Position numbers and translations under genes: made by a program. Below are positions 13,378-25,400 of a stretch of DNA of 64,000 bases, in pieces. The stretch comes from Datnioides undecimradiatus (lineage: Eukaryota > Chordata > Actinopteri > Lobotiformes > Datnioididae), in assembly GCA_008933995.1 (NCBI GenBank), contig WARS01000036.1:19205285-19269284 (forward strand). The letters are read 5' to 3'. The notes under the pieces are model-generated. The model was not told the origin of the DNA and searched no databases. It worked only from the letters and a program-made list of their open reading frames with translations. How positions within the stretch are numbered: position 1 is the first letter of the stretch; every line of letters starts with the position of its first letter.

Positions 13378-14099
13378 TAATACAATCTGCCAACAACAGC
13401 TATCATTTCAACAATGGTTATAAAGCCTGCTTTTGTTAAAAATCATCTTTTTTTTTTATAAAATACACTCAAAATTACAATGGGTACATTTGCCACATCT
13501 ACCTTTGTGTGCTGCATGTGTGTCGTGCAGTAAAATTTTAAATGTCAATGGTTTTTGTCTATTGAAGTGACAAAATGACTCATGTGATTAACTCTACGGT
13601 GGTACCCCACACACAGACCTTCTCTAAAAAGTGGGGCTTCACTCTGAAAACATGACTCATTAAAAGCCGCCAACGCATAAAATACAACTTTTCTCTTGAT
13701 GATGAAAATGAATGTTTTCTTTCTTGGCTACATGCTGAGTTATTAGCATACTGAGCAGCCCGTGCTTACATGTGCAGTGATGACACACCATGATTGCTGC
13801 TTTTGTCTAGTGTATGTGGTTGATTTACTGTATAGAAATGCACTAGTTTTAGAAGGAGCACACCGACCCAAACCCTTCCTTTAAAAGTGAGGGATTCGTT
13901 AATATGATACTGATTTTGACTCATTAATAAATAAGAATTTGTATCCAACATGCAGATTCTTGTGCTACAACATGCCATTTTTGACAAACGCTAAAGTAGT
14001 AACTGTCTCAATACATGGAGAAAAGCCCACAAGCTCCATCTTTACTTCTGCAGTCCACACGTCAACCTTCTCGCAGTAGCTTCTGTGGCATTACCGTAC

Positions 14100-14486
14100 C
14101 TTGTGGTGGTCTGGGTAGCCTGCTCTGGGTATCACACACACTGGCAGAGGTCACAATGGGTTGAGATTGGGGTTGCATGGGCTGGAGGAAGGCCACAGTG
14201 GGGAAAGGCACTGACTGGATATGGGTCATGGAGGAGTCGGACAGGGAGTTTGGCACCCCTGCATGGCTGCTGTCCTTAAAGCTGGAGGGTATTCTCCACC
14301 GGGGTAATGGGGAAGGAGACACGTCCTCGCTGGAGGAACCGGGAACACTGGGAGGACTGAGGGACTGTTCTGGGGTTGATGAGGATTTGGGGAGAAGGTG
14401 CAGGATGGAGGAGAAGAAGGAACAGGATTCGGGAAGGGGAATGGTCCCAATTCCACTGTCCAACGTTCGCATCTTGCAGCCGAAGC
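14100..14486 (-). CDS. nckap5: nckap5 exon, C-terminal region (387 nt)
   Basis: The minus-strand acceptor CCCTGTGCCGCAG precedes 14486, and the donor AAG/GTACGGTA follows 14100. With the split codon from the previous exon it starts GFGCKMRTLDSGIGTIPLPE, which I recognise as a conserved NCKAP5-family block (acidic-serine 'LDSGIGT'). It continues as a Ser/Pro-rich low-complexity tail ending SRLPRPPQ. The SRLP there resembles the SxIP/SxLP class of EB1-binding motifs. If the donor is not used, the frame adds GTVMPQKLLREG and stops at 14062-14064. The plus-strand open frames over this interval are antisense shadows. Confidence 0.85.
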
Positions 14487-17400
14487 CTGCGGCACAGGGA
14501 GAACAGTTGAAGTGGCTCAGGGTTGTGGGAAAGAGAGGGAGCACAACAGGAATGAAACAACAGGGTAACCATGGTTGAAGTGGCGCTAAAGAGACCTTCT
14601 GTGTCTCCGTCTGTGTACAGCCACTTGGAGAGTAAACTGTTTTTCATTCTGTGCTAAAGATAACTGAAGATGTGGTCAACAGAAGGCAGCTTTACCAATC
14701 AATAATTGATTGTTTCCCTCATGTCTCCTTGCTTTACCTGCCACATTATCCTTCCTGTTTGTTTGAGCTCCAAGCAGCTAATCCTCTTGTTGGATTTCAT
14801 TCATTGCAAAGAAGACATGCAACAGATGGTTAGTCTGTTCTTTTAACTACGATTTTCCTCTTGAAAGCCAAGTTGAAAGATGGTGGTTCAGCACAATCTA
14901 ATTACACATTAAGTGTGAGGCAGGGTAATGATTTGATCAGCTAATTATGCCATACATGTAGCCCTGCCACAGATGTTGAATCAGATAACGCAAATCAAGC
15001 CCACTTGAACCACTGCTTTGTATTACAGATGCTGTTTTATGGGTGTGTGACGACTAGCATGCACTGTGATTATGAAATGTACGACATGGCACATGAAATG
15101 AACTTTAAATACACTCCAAATGTGTGTATTTTATTTGCAATATATCACACATGGCTGTCAAGAGCACACAGTTACGTCGTATGTGTGGTTTCCCAAAGGT
15201 TAAAAACATGATTTGCATTGTTCAATCAAATGTCTGAGATGTTGCCACAAGAATTATACCTTTTATCACAGTGGTAAACCCACAATGAAGCTTTGTGCAT
15301 TTCAAACGAGTGGAGTTTGTGTCATTTGCATTTGAGTCAGAGAATCATCTGTCTTTCAAAACAAATCTCCTTAAAAAAACAAGATGTATCACAGCAGCCA
15401 TCCGTCCAGTGAGCACAAAACCAAAATAAGAAAAGATCCTCAAGCTGTTGCCATGCAGCCTCGTGGTTTAATATGTACCCTGTAGCAGAAACCTGTAGGC
15501 AATCACACTCTGGAGCAAACGCAACAGCTGCTCCCCCTTTATTAATTAAGGCATGCACACATGAGACCCTCTTCTGGGTTTCTCCAAGCTCATATTTCTT
15601 GACTTTTTTCTTATTTCGTTTTTAAGCTAGAGCGCTCAAATTAATTGAGTTTTTCAGATTTGTCACGTTACAATGCTATGCTAAGAAACATGGAAATGTG
15701 GATAGGATAAAAGGAAAAATGTACAAATTGTACAAAAGCCATTGCAGTCTTAGGCTACTAAAACACATTAACGTGCAGCATTGTAGTAACACATCATATT
15801 ACAAAATCAACCATCTCTCTATCTCTCTGTAGGTTTACTTTATCAATAATATTCATTAAAGTTATGTAACCAGTAACAATAAGTTCTAAAGGTCGATGTC
15901 TATTAGTGAAGATCCGCTCGAGATGAAGCTGGTTATTTTTATACTGTCGTAAACAAGAACAAATAATTGAATTGAGGAGACACAGAGCAGAGACATTATT
16001 GATTAGTTTGGTCTTTAGTTGGAAGTTAACAAGAACCGCTGTGACACAGTCTGTCCTGAGAAGGCAGACTCACAGAGGCTGAGAATTGATCGGTTTCAAC
16101 AAGCCTTTAACATGAACGGTGAGGTTTTTGTCCTGTTCATTGGTACAATTGGTACAGAGATCAATCAATAGCTGCTCAATGCCACAAGACAACACTCCGG
16201 TTGTACCTTCTGATTTTAATCGTTTAAAACACAGGATAACAGATACAGATAGGACTGAGCTGATGGTGTTGTTTGATAAAGAACGAATAGTGTTCTGATT
16301 GGACCAAAACATTGTAGAATATCTGTTTGGAAATTGGCTTTTTATAGTTTGTGCACAGGATGTGTAGTTAATGACAGAGTTCTGCATACTGCATGCAATT
16401 TCAATCAGCGGCCATTAGATTAAGAAATCTAATTTGAGGAGAAGTGGCAAAAAAACTGTGAAATAAAAACTGAGTGACTTGACTCCACAGCCAGAGAGAT
16501 GTATAACTCACCAGTATAATGTAAAACTACAGGCAGTACTTCAGTGCTGGCTGAACTTTAGACATTTTGGTTTGTCTCAAGTTTAAAAACTGCTCTGTCG
16601 ACTCTACATGAGGGCCAACAAGTTTGGGCCAAGTCTGGCCGGTATAATTCAGCTCACAGCTGAAGGCAAAGTTAATTGACTCAGTTGTGGCTTGGATGAG
16701 CGTTCTTAGCTGGTGCAGCGCTGAAATTTTAATGAGGTGATTAACCCCTGAGGGCAGGCGTCCGTCCGTATCAAACATGCTTGATATTTGCAGCGCCTTC
16801 CCAATGGTGTCACTCTGGTCAATGAAATTTCAGCAGGGTCTGTCACCAGTCGTCTACCTGAGTGATGTGAAGAGTTTTATCTGCTGCTATTTTTAATTTT
16901 TGTAAGAATGAAATAAGAACGGGATAAAGTTTTACTTCCAGTCTAGTTTCACCCCCTTAGTGCCTAGTTGAAACCAGACAAAGGTCTAGTCAAGAACCTG
17001 AGAGAAAGACAAAGAGTGGGCGAGTAAGTGGAAAAATGCTATGTGTGAATGGGTTGGTGGACCACATCAACCCCACGCTGACACAGGCCAAAGGGAGCTT
17101 GAGTGTTTTCACATGTTTGTTTCTGATTCAAAGTTTTGGACCCATCGTAAAACAGACCAAAACCTAATGTATGTAAATCTGAAACAGCCCCAAGGATAGT
17201 TGATTGACAACCGAATACATCCAAACAGGTAGAATGTATAACTAATTAATACAATATAATACAATGTCTGGACCCTGCCTGACCCAATTAGTGTGAGTCT
17301 CAGCGAACAGAAACCAAAGTGGACCTTCAGGAAAGAGTTTCAGTAATTGAACAGGTTTTAATTCAAACTGTGCACACCTGCAGGTACCTGTTTGATTGTT

Positions 17401-18808
17401 ACACCAATAATGAGGGTCCCTGTGACTAAATGTTACTCAGTTTTATGAGTCTAGTGCACTCTTTTGGATGTAGTAATACTAAAAAGTAGTATTTCATTAT
17501 GTGAAGCAACAAAGAGTATAATCTATTTGAAGAAACAAACATAAATAATCTGTTTTCACTCTTCCTGAAGAGTATGTGATGTCCGAACCAGCCGGCGTTT
17601 AAACCAACGTGCCTGACTAAATAAAGGCTTTTAATATAACTTCTGTCCTTGCTCTGCCTGAGAGTGCCTGAAAAATGTTTTCTTTGCTGTGAGTTTATCC
17701 CTGTTAGTTGTTGCCTTGGAAACAAACACTTGTCATTTAGTCAACACTGAACTAACACCTCCTGCACTAAACAAGTGAAATTATGACATTAACGTTGCAT
17801 TAAACAAGAAATGTCATCTACAAACACAAATTAACACTATTTATAAACCTACTGTATTTTCTGTTCATCGTTTCATCTTCACTTGCCCTGTCCATTCACA
17901 TATCTTGGCTAACTTGATGGATAAAAAGCAATTTACACCTATGCACAGTCCTAATTTGAGTATAATATAAAGCATTTATGTATGAGGACACTGAAAAGCT
18001 GACAAAAGCTCAGCAGAGCCAGACCCCATAAGCTAAACCAACTATTATATGTGCTACCAGTTTTCTATGCAAGTTAGGTGGCCTGTGGGATGTATTGCTG
18101 ATTACCAAACACCTGCTATGATTGTGCACAAAACTGTATAAAAAGCCAAGACTGAAATTTCAGGTGAGTGCAATTAACCTTGCAATCACATTCAGCGCAG
18201 CAACAATCCAGTTCATTTCCTCGCAGCATTGTGGATCTACTTTTTCCATAAGCCTGACTGGAGGGAGCTTAGTCCCCGTATGGATGAATAGGTTCATCCT
18301 GATTGGATGAGCCAGTGCATGCAAATTTTCAGTGCATGGATCTGTGAAGATGAGCGGCCAAGGCTAGATACATTATGCCCATTAAAAAGAGCGAATTCTG
18401 CATGAAATACGACCGTGGTGAAATGGTTCCTATTGTCCCCGAATCAGCCGAAACACACAAATAAATAAATGCAGAGGCAGAACAGATAAAATGAACATAA
18501 ACATGGAGGAAGAAGCACACATTGACAAAATTCTGCATTTTGCATGTTTGTTTGACTGCTTAAGGCGTAATCATCATGTTTATGACTTACAGATATCTGT
18601 CATATATGGTCTTCACTTCTGTCTGCAAACTGCAAAATGGTAAGCACAGATAAAACCTTAAGGCTAGCATGCTTCAAAGGACATAGCTAACATTAGCTCA
18701 GCGTTGTTGTTCAGTTATCAATACGTTTAAGGGGCGATCTATTACAATTTGCAGTGACTGTGAGGAATTATTGACAGTCCTACAAGCAGATAATTTTAAA
18801 AATCTGAC
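14487..18808 (-). other. nckap5: nckap5 intron, 4.3 kb
   Basis: No exon was recognised on either strand. The interval about 16540-16860 is unusually free of repeats and reads like conserved noncoding DNA, which is only an impression. The rest is AT-rich intronic DNA. Confidence 0.6.
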
Positions 18809-18881
18809 CTATAACAGCATCCTGCGGGCTCTTCACTGTGGATCCATTTTCACCATCGGCTCTCAGGTTGACCATCTGCAT
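18809..18881 (-). CDS. nckap5: nckap5 exon (73 nt)
   Basis: It reads MQMVNLRADGENGSTVKSPQ, then DAVI plus one base. Acceptor: TTCTACAAAAACACAAAG before 18881. Donor: ATAG/GTCAGATT after 18809. Phase 0 at entry matches the exon before, and the phase-1 exit pairs with the two-base entry of 14100-14486. The pyrimidine tract is modest (TTTTTTGTCCTTCTAC). This is a short surface-type stretch with no motif of its own, accepted mainly for the perfect frame fit and resemblance to the family. Confidence 0.75.
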
Positions 18882-19708
18882 CTTTGTGTTTTTGTAGAAG
18901 GACAAAAAAGAAGTTAGCGGCGTGCTCTTTCATACTTATATGTGCACATCATCATTGTGAGGTTCTTGCTTTTATCTATACCGCCTTATCATGCAAGAGG
19001 TACTAATCCCTGTGTGCCTTTAGCTGACAATGGAGGCCTAACCTTGACAGTGTCAGAGTCACAATGTGATTAATTAATGAATCAACTCCACTGACATCAG
19101 GCCACCAGCATTATTTCGATTCTCTGATGCATGACGCTGTATATTCTGCACATGCTCTTGAGAGCTCAGGAGGTACGATGCCTACAAGTTGTCCTCCATG
19201 GAGGCATCTATGTAAGCAGTTTCTCAGGGTTTGATCACTACAACATAGTGTTGTACTTTTTAAAAAATTCATGTGATCACTTGTTGAATAATTGACACAT
19301 TCTTTGGATGAATAAATGAAATTTTGTGCAGAGTGAGAAATTTAGAGGTCTTAAAATAAGGTTTGATAATAAAGGCCGAAATGATGAAACTGTGTGAAAG
19401 ATATTGTGAGGGACAGCTGGTGGAATTAGCCTAAAGTACATCACATTTGCTAAGACAGTCATGCAACCCTGAGTTTTTCTGTTTTCATTTGATCCCACTA
19501 TGTTTGTTTTTTATAACAATCAGCCGCACATTTCTGACTAATTTGTTGTTTGTTTTCAATGTGTCATTCTGGTTCAATTATAGAAATGAGACATGTAAAA
19601 AAAAACATACTGTACATAAAAGTACAAATCTGTTGTGATAAGAACCAAAAACCATCTGCATAGCAATAAAATAATGTCCACATTATATCAGATAATGATT
19701 TAATTTAC
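18882..19708 (-). other. nckap5: nckap5 intron, 827 bp
   Basis: Intron between the 73-nt and 115-nt exons. It is AT-rich, and no repeat or further coding sequence was recognised. Confidence 0.7.
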
Positions 19709-19823
19709 CTTTGGGTCCCCGATGATGTCAGTATGTCCTTGTATCTCGTTCAGGGACATTCCTGGGCAGGGCATTGAGATGCATGCCCGCACTGCATCGT
19801 GAGACTCTCTTCTCCCCACAGAG
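19709..19823 (-). CDS. nckap5: nckap5 exon (115 nt), conserved Cys/Pro block
   Basis: Acceptor TTTTCTTTCAG precedes 19823; donor CAAAG/GTAAATTA follows 19709. The first base completes TG/C (Cys) from the giant exon. The frame then reads SVGRRESHDAVRACISMPCP, continuing GMSLNEIQGHTDIIGDPK (38 full codons). The dense Cys/Met/Pro block looks conserved compared with the low-complexity sequence on both sides and resembles the corresponding NCKAP5-family segment. No catalytic motif is seen. Confidence 0.85.
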
Positions 19824-20188
19824 CTGAAAGAAAACATTTTGTCAACAAACCGCTACATACTGAGATTGTCTGATATTGACTCGACATGCCCAGGGTGATT
19901 TTGCTGATAAATTACCCTATATCTCTTGAAACCTGGCTCCGACCCTCTGTATAAAATGTGTCTGAACTGGTCTCAGGGCTAAGGACACTGACAAATGTGT
20001 CTGAGGCCACTCAATAAAAATAACCAAAGTCATCTGAGGCGGTAAATTACTTCATTGGCAATAAGCTATGTGGAAATCTGCTGGAACAAGCACTGAAAGT
20101 TTAATGTTGAGATGAAATTTCGATGAAGGTGAATATCTCAAAAGCACAGGTATTTTGTTAAATGCACTAGAGTCAAAACATTTCTTAC
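19824..20188 (-). other. nckap5: nckap5 intron, 365 bp
   Basis: Short intron after the giant exon. The minus-strand donor is GATTG/GTAAGA. Nothing else was recognised. Confidence 0.8.
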
Positions 20189-23091
20189 CAATCTTTTCCA
20201 TCGCTTTTTCTTCTGTCTCTCTTCTTGTCAGACTTTGTATGCTTTCCTCCCAGAAGCGATGTAATCTTTTGCTCCCTCTTGTCATCTTTTACTTTTGGCT
20301 GATCGGCCTTTTTGCTGCTCGGTGCCGGGAGCTTACTCTTACGAAAACCAAACCAGTTTGCCAAAGTTGAGCCAGATTTTTGCTTCACTTCAGTGCCTCT
20401 CTCCTGTTCCTGAGTCTTGTGCAAGTTCTCCTCTATGCCGAGCATCACTTTCTCTTCGATTGTGGTAATTGTACTTTGTCTCTCTGGTTCTTCAGAAACT
20501 GGCTCGCCAAAGGCGCTTGAAAACTGTTGCTCAATCTGAAGGCGCCTGGCCTGCTCTCGTTGTTGTTTAAGACTCTGAAGTCTTTCACTGGAAGACCCCA
20601 AATGTGAGGGAACTGTCAGGCCCTCTTCAATCAAGAAGTTGTTTAAAAGGGATCGATTCATTGGGCAATGGTAGCTACTGGAACAACTCATACTACCTGG
20701 AAGGACATCACTTAGAGAGTTCAAAGAGCTCCCTGAGTGTGTTTTTATCTGTGTCCGGACCTTTCCAGATCTGTTGAAGCTTGGCCTGTCCATGTAGCGT
20801 GCACCAAAACTCTGGCTACGAGCCTTGGCCCCATTCATGCCCATTACTGGCTTAAGGGGAGGTCTGGTTGATACTGATACAGACCGTTTAAAAAGCCAGC
20901 CTTCCTCATCAAACCCCCAATCTAACATCACACCACTGTCCGATGCAACAGGTTGAATCGAGGGCTCAGAATCCAGTGAGTTACAGCGGGTCTCAATCTT
21001 TCTGCGGTTTTTGTCACCACACTCATGCATCATCTGGGGATCACATGTAAAAGTCTGAAAGGTCTGGACACTTTTTGTGGTAGGGTTTGTGTCATCTTTG
21101 TTCTGTCTTCCAAAAACCAGGAACGTACTGGTTTCCTGTCCAGGGATTGCTTCATGAGATTTAGCATTTACAGGGAGAGCCATTTTCACAGCTCTTGAGG
21201 TGGAACTCTGGAGATTATTGGCAATCCCATGGTAGTAAACATTGGAATATGCCTGAGGCATCACTTCTGAGAGTTTTGGCTCACTAATGCTCTGTTGGGA
21301 TCTTTGTAAGATGCTCTGACATGGCAAAATACAAGGAGCACCATTTTCATCATGGCACGTGGCAGCTCTGTCCATAGACAACTGGACTGACTCTGAAGCT
21401 TGTGCCTCTTGAACTGGGACAGCTGGTATCTTAGATGTGTGGCTATGGTAAACTTTGGCAGGGACATCTTTCAGTGACTTAACTTCAGGGCCCATTTGTG
21501 GAGCTATGTGTTGATTGTCTTTTGTGTTGGATGGCTGAGGTTGCAAAACCGAAGAATGCTGATTTGATTGTGGCTTATTGGTGTTTGATGTTATCTTCCC
21601 AGTAGAAGAGCTTTGAGCCTGATGTGCTTTTGGTAAGCTATCACAACTTGGTCTAAGAAGAGAAGTAGTTCGACCTGGGGGTGGCGGTGGGGATGGGGAC
21701 CTATGTTCAGAGCGGGAAACGTCATAGTGTTGGTCCTGCCGTCGCTGTTTTCGTGGAGAGCAAGGTAAGTTGTCATAGATACTCTCTTCCACAGAGTCGT
21801 TGCTTGATTGATGTCTAGTAATTTGCAAAGGGGATTTTGTTGGGCTCTTTGAGCTGTCTGTGATCCCTGGAGGTTTAAATGTCTTTGAATGCTTCACAGG
21901 GGAAGCAAGGGGAGAGCGCTGTTGCACACTCTTGAGAGACTTGGAACTTGTTGATGCTGCAATGTCTTCGTCTTTCTCAACTTTAGATAACGCTCCCTTG
22001 CCTGAACCTTGTGTTTTACCGAGGTTTGTCCTCTTGCCAGGAACACTTTGCCCAGGAGGATTCGACTGTCCTTTGGACCTGTGACCCTTAATAAGCTTTT
22101 GGTGGAGAGGAGAATGTGTATGCTTCTGTTGCTCTTGTCCTCCATCCGCACTCTTGCTCCGCAGAATGAAAGCCTTTCTTGCTGAGTCACAGGGCTGAGG
22201 TTTCGGTTTCCTATGTGAAAATTCGGAGATGGTGTAGTTCTGGGTTTCACTGCTAGCTTGACTTGCCTGGTCTCGGCAGTGAGGGACCTCCATGGAGGAG
22301 CTACGCTGTCTGGCTACACTCACACAGCTCAGAGCTCTTGTTGCAGAGTGCTGAATAGGGGAGCTCATGTCAGTTGTCCCTGCATTGTCTTGCTTGACTG
22401 CAAGCCTACCCTGTTGTCTTTTGACATGATCAAGTCTGGATTTACGGTCAGTCGACCTTTCCTGGTTATTGTTTCTGTCACTCAACTTCATGCCTGAAGG
22501 CTTGTGCTTTTCTAGTGAGTCTTTGTTCTTTTCTTCCAGACGTGTAAGGCTATCTGTCGGGCTGACACCAGGTTTTAATGTGGGGCCTTCCAAAAATAAG
22601 AAGTTGTCTGTGACAGGCGAGGGAAAGTGACCAGAATTCCCTGCAAGTCTGACAGGGTCTTCTTGAAAATTGTTGTCATCATCCCTTGCAACGTCCAGTT
22701 TCTCCAAGCAAAGGAGCTCTTTTGTGGTTTGGTCACTGGATTCCCTACTTTGTAATTTAGGTGAATCATCATCGGCATCATCAGAGTCTAGGGCAGTAAT
22801 CCCTGCACCAGCCTTGAAAGGTTTACTTGAAGGGGCTACCTGCTTGTTTGTACTCCCCTGTTGGCCACACTTGACACCAAGTGAGTAGATGCCCTCATTG
22901 GAAGTCATACAATCTTTGCAGTGTGGTACAGATGCAGGTGAGGATGTCTCTTTGGAGCTGCACATTTGGAGGCGCTTCAGGCCTTTCAGAATATGCCCTT
23001 CCTTCCATCCCAAGTCGGTCTGCTCGGTGGCTGCAGAGTGATTGCTGGTTACAGAGCATGCACTCATCCTTTTGTCCCGGCTTGTAGCAGA
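20189..23091 (-). CDS. nckap5: nckap5 giant exon (2,903 nt, 967 codons plus two bases)
   Basis: The longest open stretch in the window. The acceptor TATTTAACAG before 23091 opens the exon at SATSRDKR, eight codons before the first Met at 23065-23067. It ends in the donor GATTG/GTAAGA, so the apparent stop just beyond is intronic. The product is mostly disordered, Ser-, Pro-, Lys- and Gln-rich. Visible motifs are YDNLP (about 21762-21778) and HYDVS (about 21716-21730), possible phosphotyrosine SH2 sites; SPSPPPPPGR (about 21676-21700), an SH3-type polyproline; and TSKIPAVP (about 21420-21438), a canonical SxIP EB1-binding motif. The conserved block WGFDEEGWLFKRSVSV lies near 20870-20920. A helical RLQSLKQQREQARRLQIEQQ stretch lies near 20530-20590. 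ANWFGFRKSKLPAPS and a very basic tail end the exon. NCKAP5 and NCKAP5L share a single giant exon of this kind. Confidence 0.93.
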
Positions 23092-23235
23092 CTGTTAAAT
23101 ATAACATATATTTACAGTTAGTGAAATGGCATTTATAAATCACCCAAAATGCCACAAAGATGCTAACGGCTGCTTAAATTTGATATTTTCTGTGTATTTC
23201 AACTTGAAGATCAATTGTAGACAGATGTAACCCAC

Positions 23236-23415
23236 CTGCTTGGAGGAACCACGTCCCTCTGCCCAAGTGTGGGAGCCACTGGAGTACTCACTGCAGGCAC
23301 TGGATAGTGACAGTTCACTTCCACTGCCGCTACCACTACTGCGTGGGCATGTCAGACTTAGCAGGCTGGGCCACCTTCCTGCAGGAATACCTGCTTTTCC
23401 ATTCCTTTGGCCCTC
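23236..23415 (-). CDS. nckap5: nckap5 exon (180 nt), Ser-rich conserved block
   Basis: Acceptor TTTATTTTCCAG precedes 23415 and donor AAGCAG/GTGGGTT follows 23236; it is phase 0 at both ends. Sixty codons begin EGQRNGKAGIPAGRWPSLLS and contain the signature ELSLSSACSEYSSGSHTW, which I associate with the NCKAP5/NCKAP5L family. It joins the coiled-coil exons to the giant exon, from which a 144-bp intron (23092-23235) separates it. Many Ser residues suggest phosphorylation (inference). Confidence 0.92.
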
Positions 23416-24959
23416 CTGGAAAATAAATAATAACGTGATCAATTGACAAAAAATGAAGCAACCTCTACAAATAAATAAAACATTTATGAAAACTGTCCAG
23501 GAAATAATGAAAGTCAGCATTGGCAACAAGAGACATGTTTATAAGCATGCACCATTTAATTTATCAGTTCATCAGACAAATATTGTAATTATGGCTCACA
23601 TTGGCGCCACTAAACTTAACATTTGTTTATCCACCTAATCTTTGACATTATGTTCAATAGATCCTCTTTGCAGTCTGAACAATGTACACAACCAATGAGA
23701 ATGGCCCATGGCTCTCCATCTGTCTCTGTCACTGATCTCTAAGAATCAATATGCTGAAATCAAAGATGTCTCTTTCCTACCAAAGGCTACATGAGGGATG
23801 GAATAACATTCTCCACTTCACTAATTAAATAAGTCCTGTTGTGAAATACAATGTGTTCTTGCATTCCTCTGGTCTTGCACAAAGAAGCACAATTGCTAAC
23901 TTTTTAGGAGCTGGGTGGTAAGAACATTTTAAAGTCTGACACGAAGACAGGCTATTCACTCTGCTGTTCATTCATAATTCAAACACAACTGCACAATGAC
24001 TAACAGTTGTTGGATGATGATGCTCTTGTGTTGGTCAGAGTCTACAAAATGAATCAAAATCAACATTCACACAGCGTTCCTGTGACTCAGATGGTTCTTA
24101 ATAACATCTCTCACGAGCTGGGGTCTTGTGAAAGCGAAAGCTGAAAAAGAGCAGTTTTCTGCCAACGCCAGAGCAACCATGTGCCCACACTGTGTGACCT
24201 GTTCTTCATATGAAGCAGCGGAAGGAGTTACGTGACTAACAGCCCCAAGTAAAACTCCTAGAGCCTTGTAGAAACATTTCCTCCAAAGCTTTGAAAGGAA
24301 TGTTGAAGGGACTTTCACTGCACGCGTTTTATTTTGGACTCTCCTGGTCTATGTATGAAGCGGCAGTTCCCTGTTGCGAGCAAGGTGTCATCTGATAATT
24401 TGACGGCAATATTGAATCTGATTAACAGATCACATTGCTCCAGCAACTGTGATGCAGTGCGGCACTCAGTATTACTGCCAAACCAGCTGGAAATCACCAC
24501 CAGACACCAGACGCTGGTGAGGTCCAGCTAGCATGAAATGGCAAATGACAAAATAAAGAATGGCAGGTGGAGACACAGCAGCCACAAACTAGATTAAGAG
24601 CAATGTTTTGCATATTGTGTGGTTAAGTTTTTTCTAAGGAAATGATGATTGCAGTGTTATATTAAGTGTTGTCAGGTTAGTCATAATCATCTTCGTTGTA
24701 AGCTTGATATAGTAATACTTTAACCTACTACCTTAAATATAATACCTCATCAAAATCAACTGTGGGTTTCAAGTGTGGTTTTAATTTATTTAATTTAATT
24801 GAAATTCATTTTTTAAATGCAGTTCAGGGCCGAGCTGAAGTGTGTCTCTTGTCTGTAAGTACAAACATTTAGTGCCTATAAGGCTTTAAGTGATGAGTGA
24901 TTGACTCTATGGATGGTCGTTGAGATAGTTTAGTAGTTATTCTTTATTAGAAAAGACCT

Positions 24960-25400
24960 GTGTTTAATGTCTTTACAGGGCCACTGGTCCGTGAAGCACT
25001 GGGCTCCTGTACAGAGAGCCAAGTCTGTCGCTAGGAAGTGCTGGCACAGTGCCGTTTGCATCGGTGCCATTTCCAATCAGAGGCACCCAAAGGTGTCAAG
25101 TGTTGTGACCCCATTTAAAATAGCATTGATCGTTTGCATGGCTGCCATGGCCAGCTTCCTCTCAAAGTCATTAGTGTCATCTGTTAGCAATAATTAATGT
25201 GAAAAGGAAATAATTGCATAAGGGAGCTTGGGACTGAAGTGATTCGGTCCATTCATTGATATTCACCTATTATTTGATTATCCATGCCAGCTTTTATTTC
25301 ACAAGCACTGCGGGAGGAGGCCACGTTCGACCATGGTTGTGCGGATTAATCTTGGAACTAATTACAGTCAGCATGTCGAGGGGTATCTGAGATCTGACAC
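24960..25400. promoter_or_regulatory. Candidate conserved noncoding element
   Basis: Mixed-composition, repeat-free DNA with several homeodomain-type sites (TAATTAAT, TTGATTATCC, GGATTAATC, TAATTACAG) and an E-box-like CATGGTTG. The style resembles developmental enhancers in introns of large vertebrate genes. No comparison was possible, so this is an impression. Confidence 0.3.

Noticed and set aside
14085-14578. Plus-strand frames of 64 and 133 codons
   Set aside because: Shadows of the minus-strand exon 14100-14486, which has the conserved block and the splice sites.
23065-23067. ATG as the start codon of a single-exon 960-residue gene
   Set aside because: An in-phase acceptor lies 24 bases upstream, and the preceding exon's family signature joins it in frame. 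The 3' stop lies beyond a consensus donor.
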